Shown in pieces: positions 43,105-56,075 of a DNA stretch of 64,000 nucleotides. Origin of the DNA: Ancistrus triradiatus (lineage: Eukaryota; Chordata; Actinopteri; Siluriformes; Loricariidae); NCBI GenBank assembly GCA_025084515.1, contig JAJAGP010000961.1:1-64000 (forward strand), in the 5' to 3' direction. Every line of letters begins with the position of its first letter. Positions within the stretch are counted from its first letter, which is position 1. The translations under genes were made by a program, and so were the position numbers. The notes beneath the pieces were generated by a model, which worked only from the letters and a program-made list of their open reading frames with translations, was not told where the DNA came from and searched no databases.

Positions 43105-43778
43105 CCAGTGTTGTGCCAGTTCACAGCTTTTCTGGTTCAAGTTCAGTTCATACATGCTCAAAGTGAACAGTTCACGTTCAAAGTTCACAATTTTAATTCT
43201 GAACTAGTTTAAAGTTCAGTTCATTTGACTTTTTTCGTGAGATATTCAAATAAATACTTTTTTCACACTACAAGCTAGAAATCACTATACGTTCTTTGAA
43301 ACTGCTCATTGTAGACATTTGCTCATGACACTGCAATTGTGTACGCGGCGTTGCTATGGCTACCTCGCTCTGCTGCAATTCATCACGGGTAACGTCGTGC
43401 GGAAGCCAGTATGTTATTAACTAGCCAGTATGTTAACTATTCTCAGCCGGACACTACGTTGCCCGCAATGCATTGCGCACACAATGTCAAACCATTTCTG
43501 TCTGGGGATACATGATTTAAGCGGCACCAGCGAGAATACAGGAGGGAGGAACTTTCTCTCGTTGCGTTTCAAAAGAGAAAACAGATGTCACTCAGTTTTC
43601 AATGGAAAACAAATTCCAACGCTCATTTACAGTGATGTCTGCCGTTCATGACACATAATGTGAACTAATTCACGTTCAAGTTCTTTATTTAAAAATGTGT
43701 TGCGTTCAGTTCAACGTTCACGAAAAAACGAGCGTGTTCAATGAACGCGTTCTTTTGAACTCGTTCACGCACAACACT
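43105..43778. mobile_element. Non-autonomous hAT-like transposon
   Basis: 674 bp flanked by the perfect 8-bp duplication ACATCTCA (43,097-43,104 and 43,779-43,786). Ends are CCAGTGTTGTGCC and, inverted, AGTGTTGTGCG. Sub-terminal regions are full of TTCACGTTCA/GAACGTGAA-type words in both orientations, as seen in fish hAT elements. No transposase is visible. Confidence 0.85.
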
Positions 43779-43786
43779 ACATCTCA

Positions 43787-46700
43787 GGGAGTTTTTTTCC
43801 GATTATAACACGTCTATATAAATAAAGTAAATAAAATTAAACTGAAAGTAAAAATCTACCCTTGAAACCATTTCTGAGAGCAATTTGTTTGCACTGTTTC
43901 AAACAAAGAAAAAAGACAAAGTAGAAATGTAGTAAGTCTTGCAATTCCTTAACTATCATTTATCAATAGAACATGATGTAGAACATTTAACATGAAAATT
44001 ATATAGAACATTTAACAATAGAACACGAGAGGGAGCGTGTTATTGCGAACAACATCACGCCTGTGATTTGGTCGCAGGCATGAGCTGAAGTCGAGTTCCA
44101 TAGATCATCACAAAAGCTTTTTTACAAGAAAAAAGAAACACAAGAAATCAAAGTAGCCCCTAAATTTCATAACAAATATGCAGTAATATTTGCAATACCT
44201 TCCGCCAGAAAACAGGTCCACAACAAAAGAGTTGTTGCTATGCAACATTGCCTTAAGACACTGTGCTACCAAAAGCATATGGTTTATGTAACACTACCAA
44301 GGAATGTTAGTTTGAAATTCAAACCACATAAGTGAAGATAAAAGGAAAAAAGATTCATTAAGAATTAAATGATAGAATTTAGTTACTGATTAGGGTTATT
44401 GTGTTATTTGTAAATGTCATATGTTTGTGTGCATACAGCTTGTCATTACTTGGCAACACGTCAGCAGAGTGAAACCATTTTGGGGTGGAAAAGCCATGCT
44501 ATTATTACAAATATCAGTGAGAAATCTTCTCAGTCAACTAGATTGAAAGGTCAGAGCTAACTATTGTTTAATGGCACACTGACAATGAAAAAGAATGATC
44601 AAATACGTTTAAACGTAATTCCAAATTCCATAATTTGTCCATCTGCCTTTGCAATAACCTCATTGTGTATTCTCTGAGCAGCTTTTGGATCCTCTCAGTT
44701 GTAATACCCATCCGCTCTTGTCCTGGCCTGTGTGTTCTAACTCATGCCAGAACGCTTGGCCAACCTTTGATCATTGTTCTTGAAATATCTGAACACCCAT
44801 GCCAGATCTCATGCACTTCCACTTTAATTCACATCTAGAGCTTGAAGGGGTTAGGACAAAACATGGATGTCTTTTGGCAGTTTTGTAACTCATGTCAAGG
44901 GAAAATGTTATTCTGTTTATTTTTTTTAAGTGTGCATGTCCTTCAGAATGATAGCACCAAAAGCTATAGACCCATATTAAATAAAGGGCTAAATAAAAAA
45001 GAAAAATTCTATTTTCCGAGACACCATTGACTGATAAAAGAGTCCTATTCAAATCTAAAGCAAAATAAATTTGGTGAGGCAAACAATTGACCACTTGGCT
45101 ATTTGATTTAGTGACACTTTGTCATTTGAGTGAATGGGTTGTGTTTGGTGTCATACAAATGAAGTCTTAAGAAAAGATAAAAACATCATAAACTCATAAC
45201 TCATAAACATTAAGCATTAAGCCAGCCCCTAATCCCAAATTTACCCATTCATAAGAAGCGGTAAACACAATAGCCTAGCCCCTAATCCCAATTTTAGATG
45301 TTCACAAGAAACAATAAAAAAACTCATTCAGACTCTAATCCCCATATGAACCACTCACAGGTAAAAGTACTAATCCAGCTCCTAATTCCTTCTGTCTCCA
45401 GTTACCTAATCTGAACTATCCATAATCTTTCATATGAACAGGGTCACACTTAAATGTTTAAGGGATAACCCTATAACCCTATTTCCCAGTCAAACTCACT
45501 CCCAGTACATGTCAACTGATTTTCAAACTGTTGAAGTATATATATCAGCATGTACTCCAAAGGAACAGTCAATATGCAATCACACAACCTCAGCTGGAGC
45601 TTTAAGAAACTTTTTAGTGCTACCCAAACAAACATTTGAGTGATCTACCGCATTTGGAGTCACATAATGATTGTGTTTTTTTTTTTTTGCCTGACTTTGG
45701 TTACACAACACAGTCTCATTGTGCTGCTAATCAGAAGCCACATGTTCGTACCACCGCACACAATCTTGCCTCACATGCTACACATTTTTACACAACATAA
45801 TTGTTTTATTCCAGTACTACAATTCTAAGCTCAGTTGCACAGTGAAAAAAACCACAAAACAAAAAAATAGCACAACAGCAAGAAGCATTAACAGCTGCGA
45901 ATGTTGTAAAACTGTCACCAGGCCCTGAATGAGCAGTTGTGGGATTTTGTTTGTTTCCTGGAGAAGTGCCTGGATACATTTCTGGCCAAAGAGAGGCAAA
46001 AGATCGCATTACATGTGGATCAGCATGTTGTCTTAGATGCCAATTGTGCTGATAATCTGCATACTGGAATGTTTCTTATCCTGTAGCATGCCAATAATAG
46101 CATGTGAACAATATTTCTTTTAACTGCTTGTTTATTCCAATTAATACCATTTAATTGAATCACTGAGATGGCAATTACCTTCAAGGGTATTTCTCAAACT
46201 CTGCCCTCAGTAAATACTAAATGTTCCCCCATTCGAATAGTTAGCAATGTTCCTGATACAAGGTACACAAAACAGGCTAAGTCCTGTCGTCGTAAGTGTA
46301 GTCCTAGTTTCCAAACAGCTTTCCCCAGCAAACATCGGCAACAATCACTGACTTTATTTAGGTATATCAGAAGAAAGTGACTTTTTATTGAATACATAAA
46401 TAATACCCTCCTAGGGTGGCTTTGGATGGAAAAATTAAGACCGTGTTTTAGGTCTGTATCCATTTGGATTGGTTAACACCAGCTAAAATTCGTCACAATC
46501 ATGGATTCGACTTTTAAGTACCGCATCCCATGTAATGATTAAATGATTTGTCATGAGATCTGCTTGGAAAACATAAACACTGCCCTCCTAAGGGCTTGGT
46601 TTTGGAGGGAACAAAAAAGAATGGCTTTGTATTTGTTTGGATTTTGTTTCAGTGCAGCTAGCATTATCCAAACTCATTGATTACACCTTCAAGTATTCGA

Positions 46701-46942
46701 TCCCAAATGATAATATTTGTTGCACCAATTACTTGGGATACTTTGGACATACTTCAGATGGTTACTGCAGATAGAGGATGCACTGAAACCCTGTTCTGCC
46801 CCATTGCCTCCAGTGAGGTGACTTGCAAAACAAGTAGCACATCAAGACATCCTGCACACCAGAGGATACCATTAAACAATTCGGTCTTTTCTGTTGCTTC
46901 CTTTGAAAGGCTGCCAAGACTAATATGGATTTAAGGAAAGCA

Positions 46943-46988
<46 letters not shown>

Positions 46989-48729
46989 GACAGAGAGAGA
47001 TTGCTGCCTCACCCTTCTCTCAGAATATCAGATTACATTTGCCTTAAAGGAACAAGACGAAACTGTGAAGTTATACTGAAGTTCAGGTTAGGCAGAGGTT
47101 GCCATGCCGTCAATGCAGAAGATTTCCTTTCCAGTCATCTGTGGCTTTCACCGAGAACTCAGACAAATCTTCTCAGTAATAAAAATAATACTGACTAATA
47201 CTCATGCCGTTTGCTTCCTTCATGATAAAAAGTGGCTTGAGTAACTTAAGCCACCGTTTCTATTCTTGATTTCATTTGTCCAGCCACATTCACATAAAAA
47301 AAGATCATTTCAAATAACAGCCTAATCCATTTGGCAAATGGCACGTTCCAGTCTTCGTGACTGTGGAAATAAAGTATCTCTGTTTGTACGGATTTGGCAT
47401 CTGAATATAGACGTGAATCACACAAATTACAGGGAGGGCAAAATATCATCCAGACTGCATTTACGGCTCTCTTTATTGAAAACACAGCTGCCAGAGGAGC
47501 TCGGTTTGACCCTGTAAATGCTGCTACCACTGTCAGTATAAGTCTGCCTGACTAACAGGCAGTCAGCTGAAAGGCACAGTGCAGATTGTAAGAGCGGTAA
47601 ATGCTTCCACCTAGAGGTAATGTGCTGCAGAGTCCAACACTGATTTTTAAATAATACAAAAGCATCCCTGTGATGGACTGGGATCCCTTCTCTGTATATA
47701 TAACTATGGTTATTGTACAGTTAACCACAATTCTACTATGTATTACTAGCGTATCTTATGGTAACTATGTGTATATTACAAATCTGCCATGATTTTACTT
47801 CAGTCCATTGGTAAAAAAGCATGGTAGAGATACCATAGAACCATTCCTAGTTTTCTTTCTGCCAAAAAACCACTGTAAAACCATGCTTAATTTTTAAAAT
47901 CTAAATTATATGTTTTAATAAACATATAATGAACTGGCAGAGATATAATAGCCAGATTTCCTTCAGTTTCTTGAAATAACAATAAGATTATCAGTGTACA
48001 CCTAATATTTGCTAGAACACTACCACGGTGCTTAGCCTTTAAAGTCAAGTATCTTTCACCTTTGTCTACCTTGTGACCTTTTGTTAAGTACATCCCAGAT
48101 AAGTCAGGGTCTTTCTTCACTGAAAGTCTCCAGGCTTTCTGCAAACAGTCCTGCTATGTGGTCAGCAAACAGCAAAATGTCTTGGAAAAGCACACAAGAG
48201 AAAACAAACTCAGCTGCGATTTTATATGGCTTACAGCATATATAGCATTCCATCCTTTTATTCTTGTTACTCTCTGACTTTTCTCGGGTTTTGGGGGGTT
48301 TTCTCATAATAAACTATTTGTTTATTATCTCTTCCCTCTGACAGGTTGCCTTCAACACCTGACCTTTTCAGGCACATAATGAGATACAGTCAGATAGAAG
48401 GATATTTACATTGTACCTTCTTTAGGCTTATGTCAACCATACAGTTTATTTTAACTAGCACTGACATTTACAATCACTGGCTGCAAACAGAGTTACAGTA
48501 TCTCTTAGATAGTACCAGAACATGCGGAGATAGTGTGGATTATGTTCAGTTCACAACCAGAAACAATACAAATCATTAGCAGTTATGAGCTTCCAGTTAA
48601 GCAATGCAGAAAAAGATATACTTTTTACACTGTGACCATGAAGTAAAGTGTAACACTACTGTAATAAGCTACGTAAACAAAAAAATAAATAGCCACCTTG
48701 CGTGTTTTAGGTGGTACCAAATTCAGGCT
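43787..48729. other. Spacer without recognisable gene; (AG)n at 46,944-47,000
   Basis: Mostly AT-rich unique-looking DNA. The only clear repeat is the (AG)n tract. 47,660-47,700 has a weak SINE-tail-like GTGATGGACTGGGATCCCTT. No exon set or RNA gene seen. Confidence 0.5.
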
Positions 48730-49860
48730 CCTGTAGATGGCATTGCATGAGGATGATTGGGCTACAAATACCTGTGGGGTGTGCGATGGGATTCATAGAT
48801 TGAGAAGAGGTGGTACAGTGCAGGGAATGTCTTGTTTGACGTGTGGAAAATGGGTCACAAAGCAGATGTTAATGATTGGCAAAAAGGAGTGCCAATGGCC
48901 ATAGTGTGAAGGAAGTTGCTGAATTTGCAATTGTATCAAGGTGTACTATCATAAGGCTCTGCCAGCATTGGCAAAAATCCCAGTCTACAGGAAACTCTCA
49001 ATAATTGCGGCCAAAAGACGAAAGTGACAGACAGGGACCACCGACGTGTTTCATGGCTTGTGAATAAAAATCACTTCCCTTCCAGATGACAACCGTTTCT
49101 TGAAATCAACACAGGTCCTTCACAACCAATTTCTGAAGAAAAAAAAAACTCTGCAAGGAACTGTATACCGTGAACATATGGAGCAGAGTGTAACGCAAGA
49201 GACCTTTGCTCACTTCTACTCACAAAGTTGCCCGGTTACAGTGGGTGAAAAGACAAAAATGGGAGTGTTCATGACTGGATATGTGTCATCTGCTCAGAAA
49301 AATCTAGCTTCTGCCTATATGTGAATGATGCTGGTGTTCATGTTCATCGAAGACCTCAGGGAACATTCAGTGAGGACTGCGTGCACGGTGTGACTCAAGT
49401 TGGAGGAGGTTCTGGGACATTCTGTGGTGTCTTTATTAAGCTGAAATGGGTCCTTTGGTTTTGGTGACAGTAAATCTTAACCACAGTGTCTATACTGAGT
49501 TGCTGGGCAACCGGGTTTTTGCTTTTTGCTCATTATTTTACCGAGGAACATAACATTCCTATCTGTGTATTTCAAGTTGACAATTCTCGCATTCACAATG
49601 CTGCAAATGTGAGTGACTGGCATGATGAACATTCAGGAGCAGTTACACATCTGGACTGGCCCGCAAAATCCCTAAATGCGAATCGTCTTGAAAATCTGTG
49701 GGACTACCTGGAACAACAAGTAAGATTATAGACTAAACATTGATGTCGCCTAGATCCAGAAACATGTCCAGTCCATGTCGAATCAAATCACAGCTGTTAT
49801 TCGTGCTCATGGACGTATTACAATCTATTAGGTACATTTCAGTCAAATGTATTTTTTTTG
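48730..49860 (+). pseudogene. Highly decayed Tc1/mariner-like transposase (E)
   Basis: Plus-strand homology in shifting frames: HSVKEVAEF helix-turn-helix words near 48,905, VYTELLGNRV near 49,490, then VDNSRIHNAANVSDWHDEHS (49,578-49,635) with the second catalytic Asp, and LDWPAKSLNANRLENLWDYL (about 49,650-49,712) with the third catalytic position. Many stops and an A-run shift. No inverted repeats recognised. Confidence 0.75.
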
Positions 49861-50079
49861 TCTGGTGGCCTTATTTAAGCAGTTAAATCATGGACGTGGT
49901 ACCCTGGAACATCTAGGAAGGTCTGAGATGGCTACAAAGTTTCCCATCAGAGGACAGACAAGACAAAACCCTCTATACTCATACAGAACTTGCTGGAAAT
50001 GAGAAGACCAGCTGTATGTTGTATGCTTTGGGCATGTTATGCTGTTCAGCGTCACAGAACTGCTTGCATTTAAAGGGTT

Positions 50080-50650
50080 TAGACTTCAAACTGTGGAAAT
50101 GTATTGGCAACATCTTATAAAAGTTGTGTTTTGCATTAATAGGCTCAATTAGCTATCAGCACAGCCTGTGTGGTCAACCACCACATTTATCATGGCATCA
50201 TGGGTGGACTTTTATACACGTCAACATCAACAGGAACCACATGCCTAATTTGGCCCCAGTGGAAATGAAGAACACATTTCTGAAGGCCATTGCATGGGAA
50301 ACAGATATTAGAAATATGATTGGTAGCAGACTTTCAAAACCGAGTAAGAATAAACATTCACTTTTAATTTTCCACTTCAGTTTTATTAATCAACACTTAC
50401 ATTCACAGCGTTGTTGACATTGACTGAAGGTTTTTTTGTGAACACTCACAGTTATTCAGCAATTAGTGGCAAAAGGGTAATGAATTTGTTTAGAAGAGTT
50501 CACAGTTGCATTATTTCTTGTAATTTTCAATAAAAAAAACATCCTGAACTGCAGAATAAACTCAATGATGTTTAATTCCTTTCTGAAAAGTAATGTCTAA
50601 TCCATACAGCTATAAGATAAATCTTTGTTGAAAACCTCACTCATTATATA
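50080..50650 (+). repeat. Local duplication, copy 1
   Basis: Matches 51,110-51,640 over most of its length (TTTTGCATTAATAGGCTC, CACCACA.TTATCATGGCATC, ATGAAGAACACATTT, GCATGGGAAA). Contains a short frame with VEMKNTFLKAIAWETDIRNM that is also readable in copy 2. I do not recognise the peptide. Confidence 0.7.
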
Positions 50651-50899
50651 GCACTTTTCTTTAGCTGTAGTAAAAGAAATTTGAGCTGATTTGCAATATG
50701 TATTAGGCTATATTTTTCTACAGATTATCAGCCTCTCACTGACTCAGTGGCACAAAACTGATAAGACATTATATTATGTTCTTAACTTTATACTAGTGAG
50801 ACACATTCGTTATGTCTAGCAATGCCCTTGATTATTACAGTCATGATGTTTGTACCTTATGTTTATTTTCTTTTCCTGCATGTTTAAACTTTTTGAACT

Positions 50900-51105
50900 G
50901 CACTCACCAGCCAATTTATTAGGTGAACCTTGCTAGAATCAGGTTGGACCCCTTTTGTCTTCAGAATTGCCTTAATTTTTCATCACAATGATTCAACAAG
51001 GTGCTGGAAACATTCCTCAGAGATTTTGATTGGCATGAAAGCATCACACAGTTGGTGCAGATTTGTCAGCTGCACATCCATGATGTGAATCTCTTAACGT
51101 TTCAA
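50900..51105 (+). repeat. Dispersed DNA repeat remnant (AATTTATTAGGTGAACCTTG type)
   Basis: Begins CACTCACCAGCCAATTTATT and continues with GGTTGGACCCCTTTTGTCTT, GATTCAACAAGGTGCTGGAA and CTGCACATCCATGATG. This order is familiar from a widespread vertebrate DNA-transposon-derived repeat. Only its first ~200 bases are present, between the two copies of the local duplication. Confidence 0.6.
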
Positions 51106-51109
51106 AAGT

Positions 51110-51640
51110 GTCTAACTCTGGAAATGAATTGGAAACATCTTATGTAAGCTGTTTTGCATTAATAGGCTCCATTAGCTGACAGGACTGCCTGTGTGGCCAA
51201 CCACCACAGTTATCATGGCATCATGGCAGACTTTTAAACATGTCAATATCAAAACCACATGCCTTCTTTGGCCGCAGTGGCAATGAAGAACACATTTGTG
51301 AAAGCCATTGCATGGGAAATGGATATTACAAATATGATTAATAGCAGATTTTCAAAAGAGAGTAAGAATAATAGTTCACTTTTAATACGTAATACTGCCC
51401 CTTTATTAATCAGCACTCACAGTGACTTAGCAATTCGTCACAGTTGTGTTATTTCTTGTAACTTAAAATTCTAATGCAGAATAAACCCAATGACGCTGAA
51501 CTCCATTTTGAAAAGTAAGGCCTAATCCATAAGATTATAATGTAAAACAAATTATGGTTTCAACAAAGAGCTTACTTGTGAACAAACAAAACTTTTATGT
51601 TGAAACCTTACCTCGTTATCTAGCCACACAACTTTCCTTT
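51110..51640 (+). repeat. Local duplication, copy 2
   Basis: Second copy of 50,080-50,650, same strand. The short frame reads VAMKNTFVKAIAWEMDITNM. Differences from copy 1 are spread over all codon positions. Confidence 0.7.
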
Positions 51641-51989
51641 AGCAGTAGTAAAAGAAAAGAAAGCAGGTTTGCAATCTTTATTAGAATATTTTAATTAAGG
51701 TTAATGGTGAGTTGGTACATATTACATCCAAAATATCAAAATACTGACAAAAATTCTGACTAAGAACAGACTTAGATCGGATCTAATAATGTGTGTGCAT
51801 TTTAATATTTGTCCCCATTCCAAGTAGATGTATTGCTTAATGCAGTTGGCCATACAATCCACATATTTACATTCAAAATCAGAATATAAGTAGATTGTGG
51901 TAATCAGTAATCAGTGGTTCATAAAACTTGCAACTAAATAAATAGGTAAATAAATAAAAGCAACAAAGACCAAAAATTGTTGTGTCTTG

Positions 51990-52170
51990 AACACTAGTAT
52001 GCTGGACAAACAGCTTTACCAGCAAGACTATGCAAGCAAGTTCACCAGCTAAGCCAGCACCAGAACAACATCATACCAGCATTAACCAGCATAAACCAAC
52101 ATGGAACTCACCTTGTTTATGGTCTTGCTATTTGACCAGCATCCTAACATGGTGTTTGCTGGTTTTCTTT
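51990..52170. repeat. CCAGCA-rich low-complexity repeat
   Basis: Many ACCAGCA and TAAACCA words in one direction and GCTGGTTT near 52,158 in the other. Resembles decayed fish dispersed repeats made of CCAGC units. Confidence 0.45.
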
Positions 52171-52683
52171 GTACCACAGATTTGGGGAATCTATTACAAA
52201 ATCACTTTGTGGCTGTTTCTTTCCTTCTATTCTAAACCTATCCAAAAACATAATTTTGGGGTGTTGGTAGGAATAGCCCATGGAGGACATGATCATTGCG
52301 AGCTCCACAGACCAGTTGTGAGGACCTAGCTGTACATCGCTTTACTGTGCAATCTCTATTAGTACTTTCAATGAGGCGCCATATTTAATCTTTGTGATTA
52401 CTGAAGAGAAGCCCTTTTATTGTACTAAAATGGGATACTTTCATAACCGTTGTGACGAGCTCAGAAATGTCAGGTCTGTGGCTCCATCTAGAGGTACATT
52501 TAGGAAGCACGTAATTCAGTTTCACCCTTCAGGAAGTAAAACACAGTACTTAGCAATTGCATTCATTAATTTCAAAATGCAAAGTAAATGAGTCCTCTAC
52601 TGAAAAACAAAAATCATTAACCAGCTAACAAACTTGCACCACAAAACACAGAACTCGTATGGTATTGCTAATTGGCTAGTATA

Positions 52684-54251
52684 CAGTGGTGCTTGAAAGC
52701 TTGTGAACCCTCTAAAATGTTCTATATTTATGTATAAATATGACCTAAAACAACATCAGATTTTCACACAAGTCCTAAAAGTAGATAAAGAGAACCCAGT
52801 TAAACAAATGAGACAAAAAATATTATACTTCGTCATTTATTTATTGAGGAAAATGATCCAATATTACATATTAGTGAGTGGCAAAGGTATGTGACCCTTT
52901 AGGATTAGCAGTTAATTTGAAGGTGAAATTAGAGTCAGATGTTTTCAATCAATGGGATGCCAATCAGGTGTGAGTGGGCACCCTGTTTTATTTAAAGAAC
53001 AGGGATCTATCGAGGTCTGCTTTTCACAACACACGTTTGTGGAAGTGTATCATGGCACGAACAAAGGAGATTTCTGACGACCTCAGAGAAAGAGTTGTTG
53101 ATGTTAATCAGGCTGGAAAAGGTTACAAAACCATCTCTAAAGAGTCTGGACTCCACCAAGCCACAGTCAGACAGATTGTGTTTAATGGAAGGAAATTCAA
53201 TACCATTGTTACCCTCCCCAGGAGTGGTCGACCAACAAAGATCACTCCAAGAGCAAGGCGTGTAATAGTTGGTGAGGTCACAAAGGACCCAAGGGTAACT
53301 TCTAAGCAACTGAAGGCCTCTCTCACATTGGCTAATGTTAATGTTCATGAGTCCACCATCAGAAGAACACTGAACAACAATGGTGTGCAAGGCAGGGTTG
53401 CAAGGTAAAAGCCACTGCTCTCCAAAAAGAACATTGCTGCTCATCTGCAGTTTTATAAAGATCACGTGGACAAGCCAGAAGGGTATTGGAAGAATGTTTT
53501 GTGGACGGATCACACCAAAATAGAGCTTTTTGGTTTAAAAGAAAAGCGTTATTTTTGGAGAAAAGAAAACACTGCATTCCAGCATAAGGACCTTATCCCA
53601 TCTGTGAAACATGGTGGTGGTGATATCATGGTTTGGGCCTGTTTTGCTGCATCTGGGCCAGGACGGCTTGCCATCATTGATGGAAAAATGAATTCTGAAT
53701 TATATCAAAGAAGTTTAAAGGAAAATGTCAGGACATCTGTCCATGAACTGAATCTCAAGAGAAGGTGGGTCATGCAGCAAGACACCGACCCTAAGCACAC
53801 AAGCCGTTCCACCAAAGAATAGTTAAAGAAGAATAAAGTTCATGTTCTGGAATGGCCAAGTCAAAGTCCTGACCTTAATACAATGGAAATGTTGTGGACG
53901 GACAGGACACGAGCAGTTAATGTGAGGAAACCCACCAACATCCCAGAGCTGAAGCTGTTCTGTATGAAGGAATGGGCTAAAATTCCTCCAAGTCAGTGTG
54001 CAGGACTGACCAACAGTTACAGGAAACATTTAGTTGCAGTTATGGCTGCACAGGGGGGTCACACCAGATACTGAAAGCAATATGTAATATTGGATCATTT
54101 TTGTTCAATATGAATGACCAAGCATAATATTTTTAACTGGGTTCTTTTTATCTACTTTTAGGACTTGTGTGAAAATCTGATGATGTTTTAGGTCATATTT
54201 ATGCAAAAATATAGACAATTCTAAAGAGTTCACAAGCCTCAAGCACCACTG
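52684..54251 (+). mobile_element. Tc1-like transposon F, complete and young-looking
   Basis: 1,568 bp between TA (52,682-52,683) and TA (54,252-54,253). Inverted repeats start CAGTGGTGCTTGAAAGCTTG and extend about 150 bp. Encodes the transposase at 53,052-54,074. Confidence 0.93.
53052..54074 (+). pseudogene. Tc1 transposase F, one frame with two stop codons
   Basis: The frame runs from ATG 53,052 to TGA 54,072-54,074 (341 codons including three stops, the family's usual length), interrupted only by TAA at 53,406-53,408 and TAG at 53,820-53,822; no frameshift. Paired helix-turn-helix domain (MARTKEISDDLRERVVDVNQ; GKGYKTISKESGLHQATV), a hook LPRSGRPTKIT, and a second helix-turn-helix ending STIRRTLNNNG. 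Catalytic positions are VLWTDHTK, QQDTDPKHTS and SQSPDLNTMEMLW, so all three acidic residues of the DDE triad are present. QQDTD replaces the usual QQDND, and NTMEMLW the usual NPIE. Inactive as it stands, but decay has just begun. Confidence 0.9.
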
Positions 54252-54253
54252 TA

Positions 54254-55400
54254 CTAGCATCCAAAACACAATATACCAGTCATTATTTTTAATAAACTGC
54301 TCTTTTTTTAACAGATACCAGATAAAATTGATCCCACGATTTAGCTTTGGATTTTGGAATATGTTTGTGAGGTTGGGCTCTATTATTGGACAAGATTTAA
54401 CTGGCTAACTGTTGTAATTCCCAATCATCTCAAAAGGTATGTGCAAGTCAGCCAAGTTCTCCATCAATGGCGACAAAGCATTTCCTTATAAACTTTGTTT
54501 TAGGACAGAGTTGATGAACCGACTTGCTGGAGGTGGAATGTGTCATACTCAGAGTCACTGAGATGTGCAGTACCCTGCTATAAAACAGCAAAGACCAGCA
54601 CATGTTACGTTTTGAATGCTGCTATAGGAGCACCATGTTGGTTCTATTTCTCTGAATGAGAGAAAGTCAGCTGATGTTACCCAGCTAAAAAAAAGTCTGT
54701 GTCAGCTCCAAGCCGCAGCAAGATCTCAATTGGACTGTAGTAGGTAGCCCAGCTGTTTCAGATGAACATCATATTTTGTAATTTTTTTAGTTGGGTGGTG
54801 AAAAAAAAAATGTTTTACTGAAATTATCACCGTCCACCTGGAAAACATCAGAACCCATACACAGTCCTGTGTTTTACTCAAACACACCATAGTTTCCCAT
54901 CTCCCCCTCCCCTCCTTGTGGTGACTGAGGAAGTCAAGCCACCAAAACTGTGATCAGGGGGTTTGAACCTAGATATTTTTAGAGCTGCTTTGTACAAATA
55001 AATTTTGACATGACTCGTTTGTCTTTCCCAAAACGTTGTGATGTTGTACCAGTTTTCATTTGTTATCACCACAGATGTGTTCGTGATAAAGGGATTTTTA
55101 AGGGTTTGCCGTCAGACCTGGAGATCTGGCCCCAGTGCGTGAGAGTTAAGAGGAATGTGGTTGAGCAGCATATCTGTCTCCAGAATATGTATGCAGATGT
55201 AAAGTATGTAAGCTTCATATTGTGAACCTGTTAGCTGGGGCAAATTTGGTTAACAATACACTTGCCATTGCCATAACGGAGCTGTCAGTGCCTAAACTGA
55301 GCCATGTTTTGGCCAGAACCGTCGGAAATCTAGGAAATAACAAAGATGACTAATTACAATTATGTCTACATATTTTGTATATCTATATGATGTAGGTGTA
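54254..55400. other. Spacer without recognisable gene
   Basis: No supported exon, RNA gene or transposon. Confidence 0.45.
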
Positions 55401-55404
55401 CCTA

Positions 55405-56075
55405 AAAAATGACGCTGCGCGTTACGCGCTTCTGCCGTCACTTGAGCGGCCGCAGACGGCGGCGCTGTTCAAGTCTAAAATTAGAGTCGACTCCGAGTCG
55501 ATTCTGATTCAAGGTCTGGGGAATCGATTGAGTCTGTTTCAAGGGAGTTTTCTGTTTTGTCTTTATATTAAAACAAGGCAAAACATTTTACAATAAACAG
55601 TACGATATTAGGTAATCAAGAGCATAACACAAACACTGGGGTTAAATGTATAACCGACCAACATCGGCTCCACAGCTTAGATGTGGATTAAATGGTTATT
55701 TTTTAACCGAACACATAGCTATTGCAACGCATAGCTGTCGTATTGATGTCCATTCTTGCCAAAGTAAAATACTGAAAAGTGCTGCCAGCTATAATATGGC
55801 AGGAATTCATTTTTCATAGCGCAGCTGAACCGAATCACTTTCACTTTGCGTTGCGGAGTCGACCCTTTTTGCTCAACACTCGACTTCAAGGAATCGATTC
55901 GTCTCGAATTCGACTATCAGTCCTAGTAGACGGTGGTTGCGGGCTGGTGGGAGGAGGAGAGTATCTTCATCATCAGTATGGAGCTTGGCGAGAGCCGCGT
56001 CGCCTGACCGCGCGCCTTCAACCCCGTTCCGCCAAGACAGCTGCCCAAACGCACACATGCAGGTAGGAGCGCGCA
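55405..56075. other. CpG-rich patch with TCGATTC/GAATCGA words
   Basis: Two GC-rich stretches (55,410-55,480 and 55,930-56,070) in AT-rich surroundings. 55,480-55,530 and 55,850-55,925 are full of GAATCGATTC-type words in both orientations, as in the ends of some decayed fish hAT-like elements. 55,930-56,065 ends in a possible donor ATGCAG/GTAGGA and could instead be a CpG-island promoter with a first exon. I cannot decide between the two. Confidence 0.35.

Noticed and set aside
53007..53577. Minus-strand frames of 67-168 codons
   Set aside because: Antisense of Tc1 transposase F.
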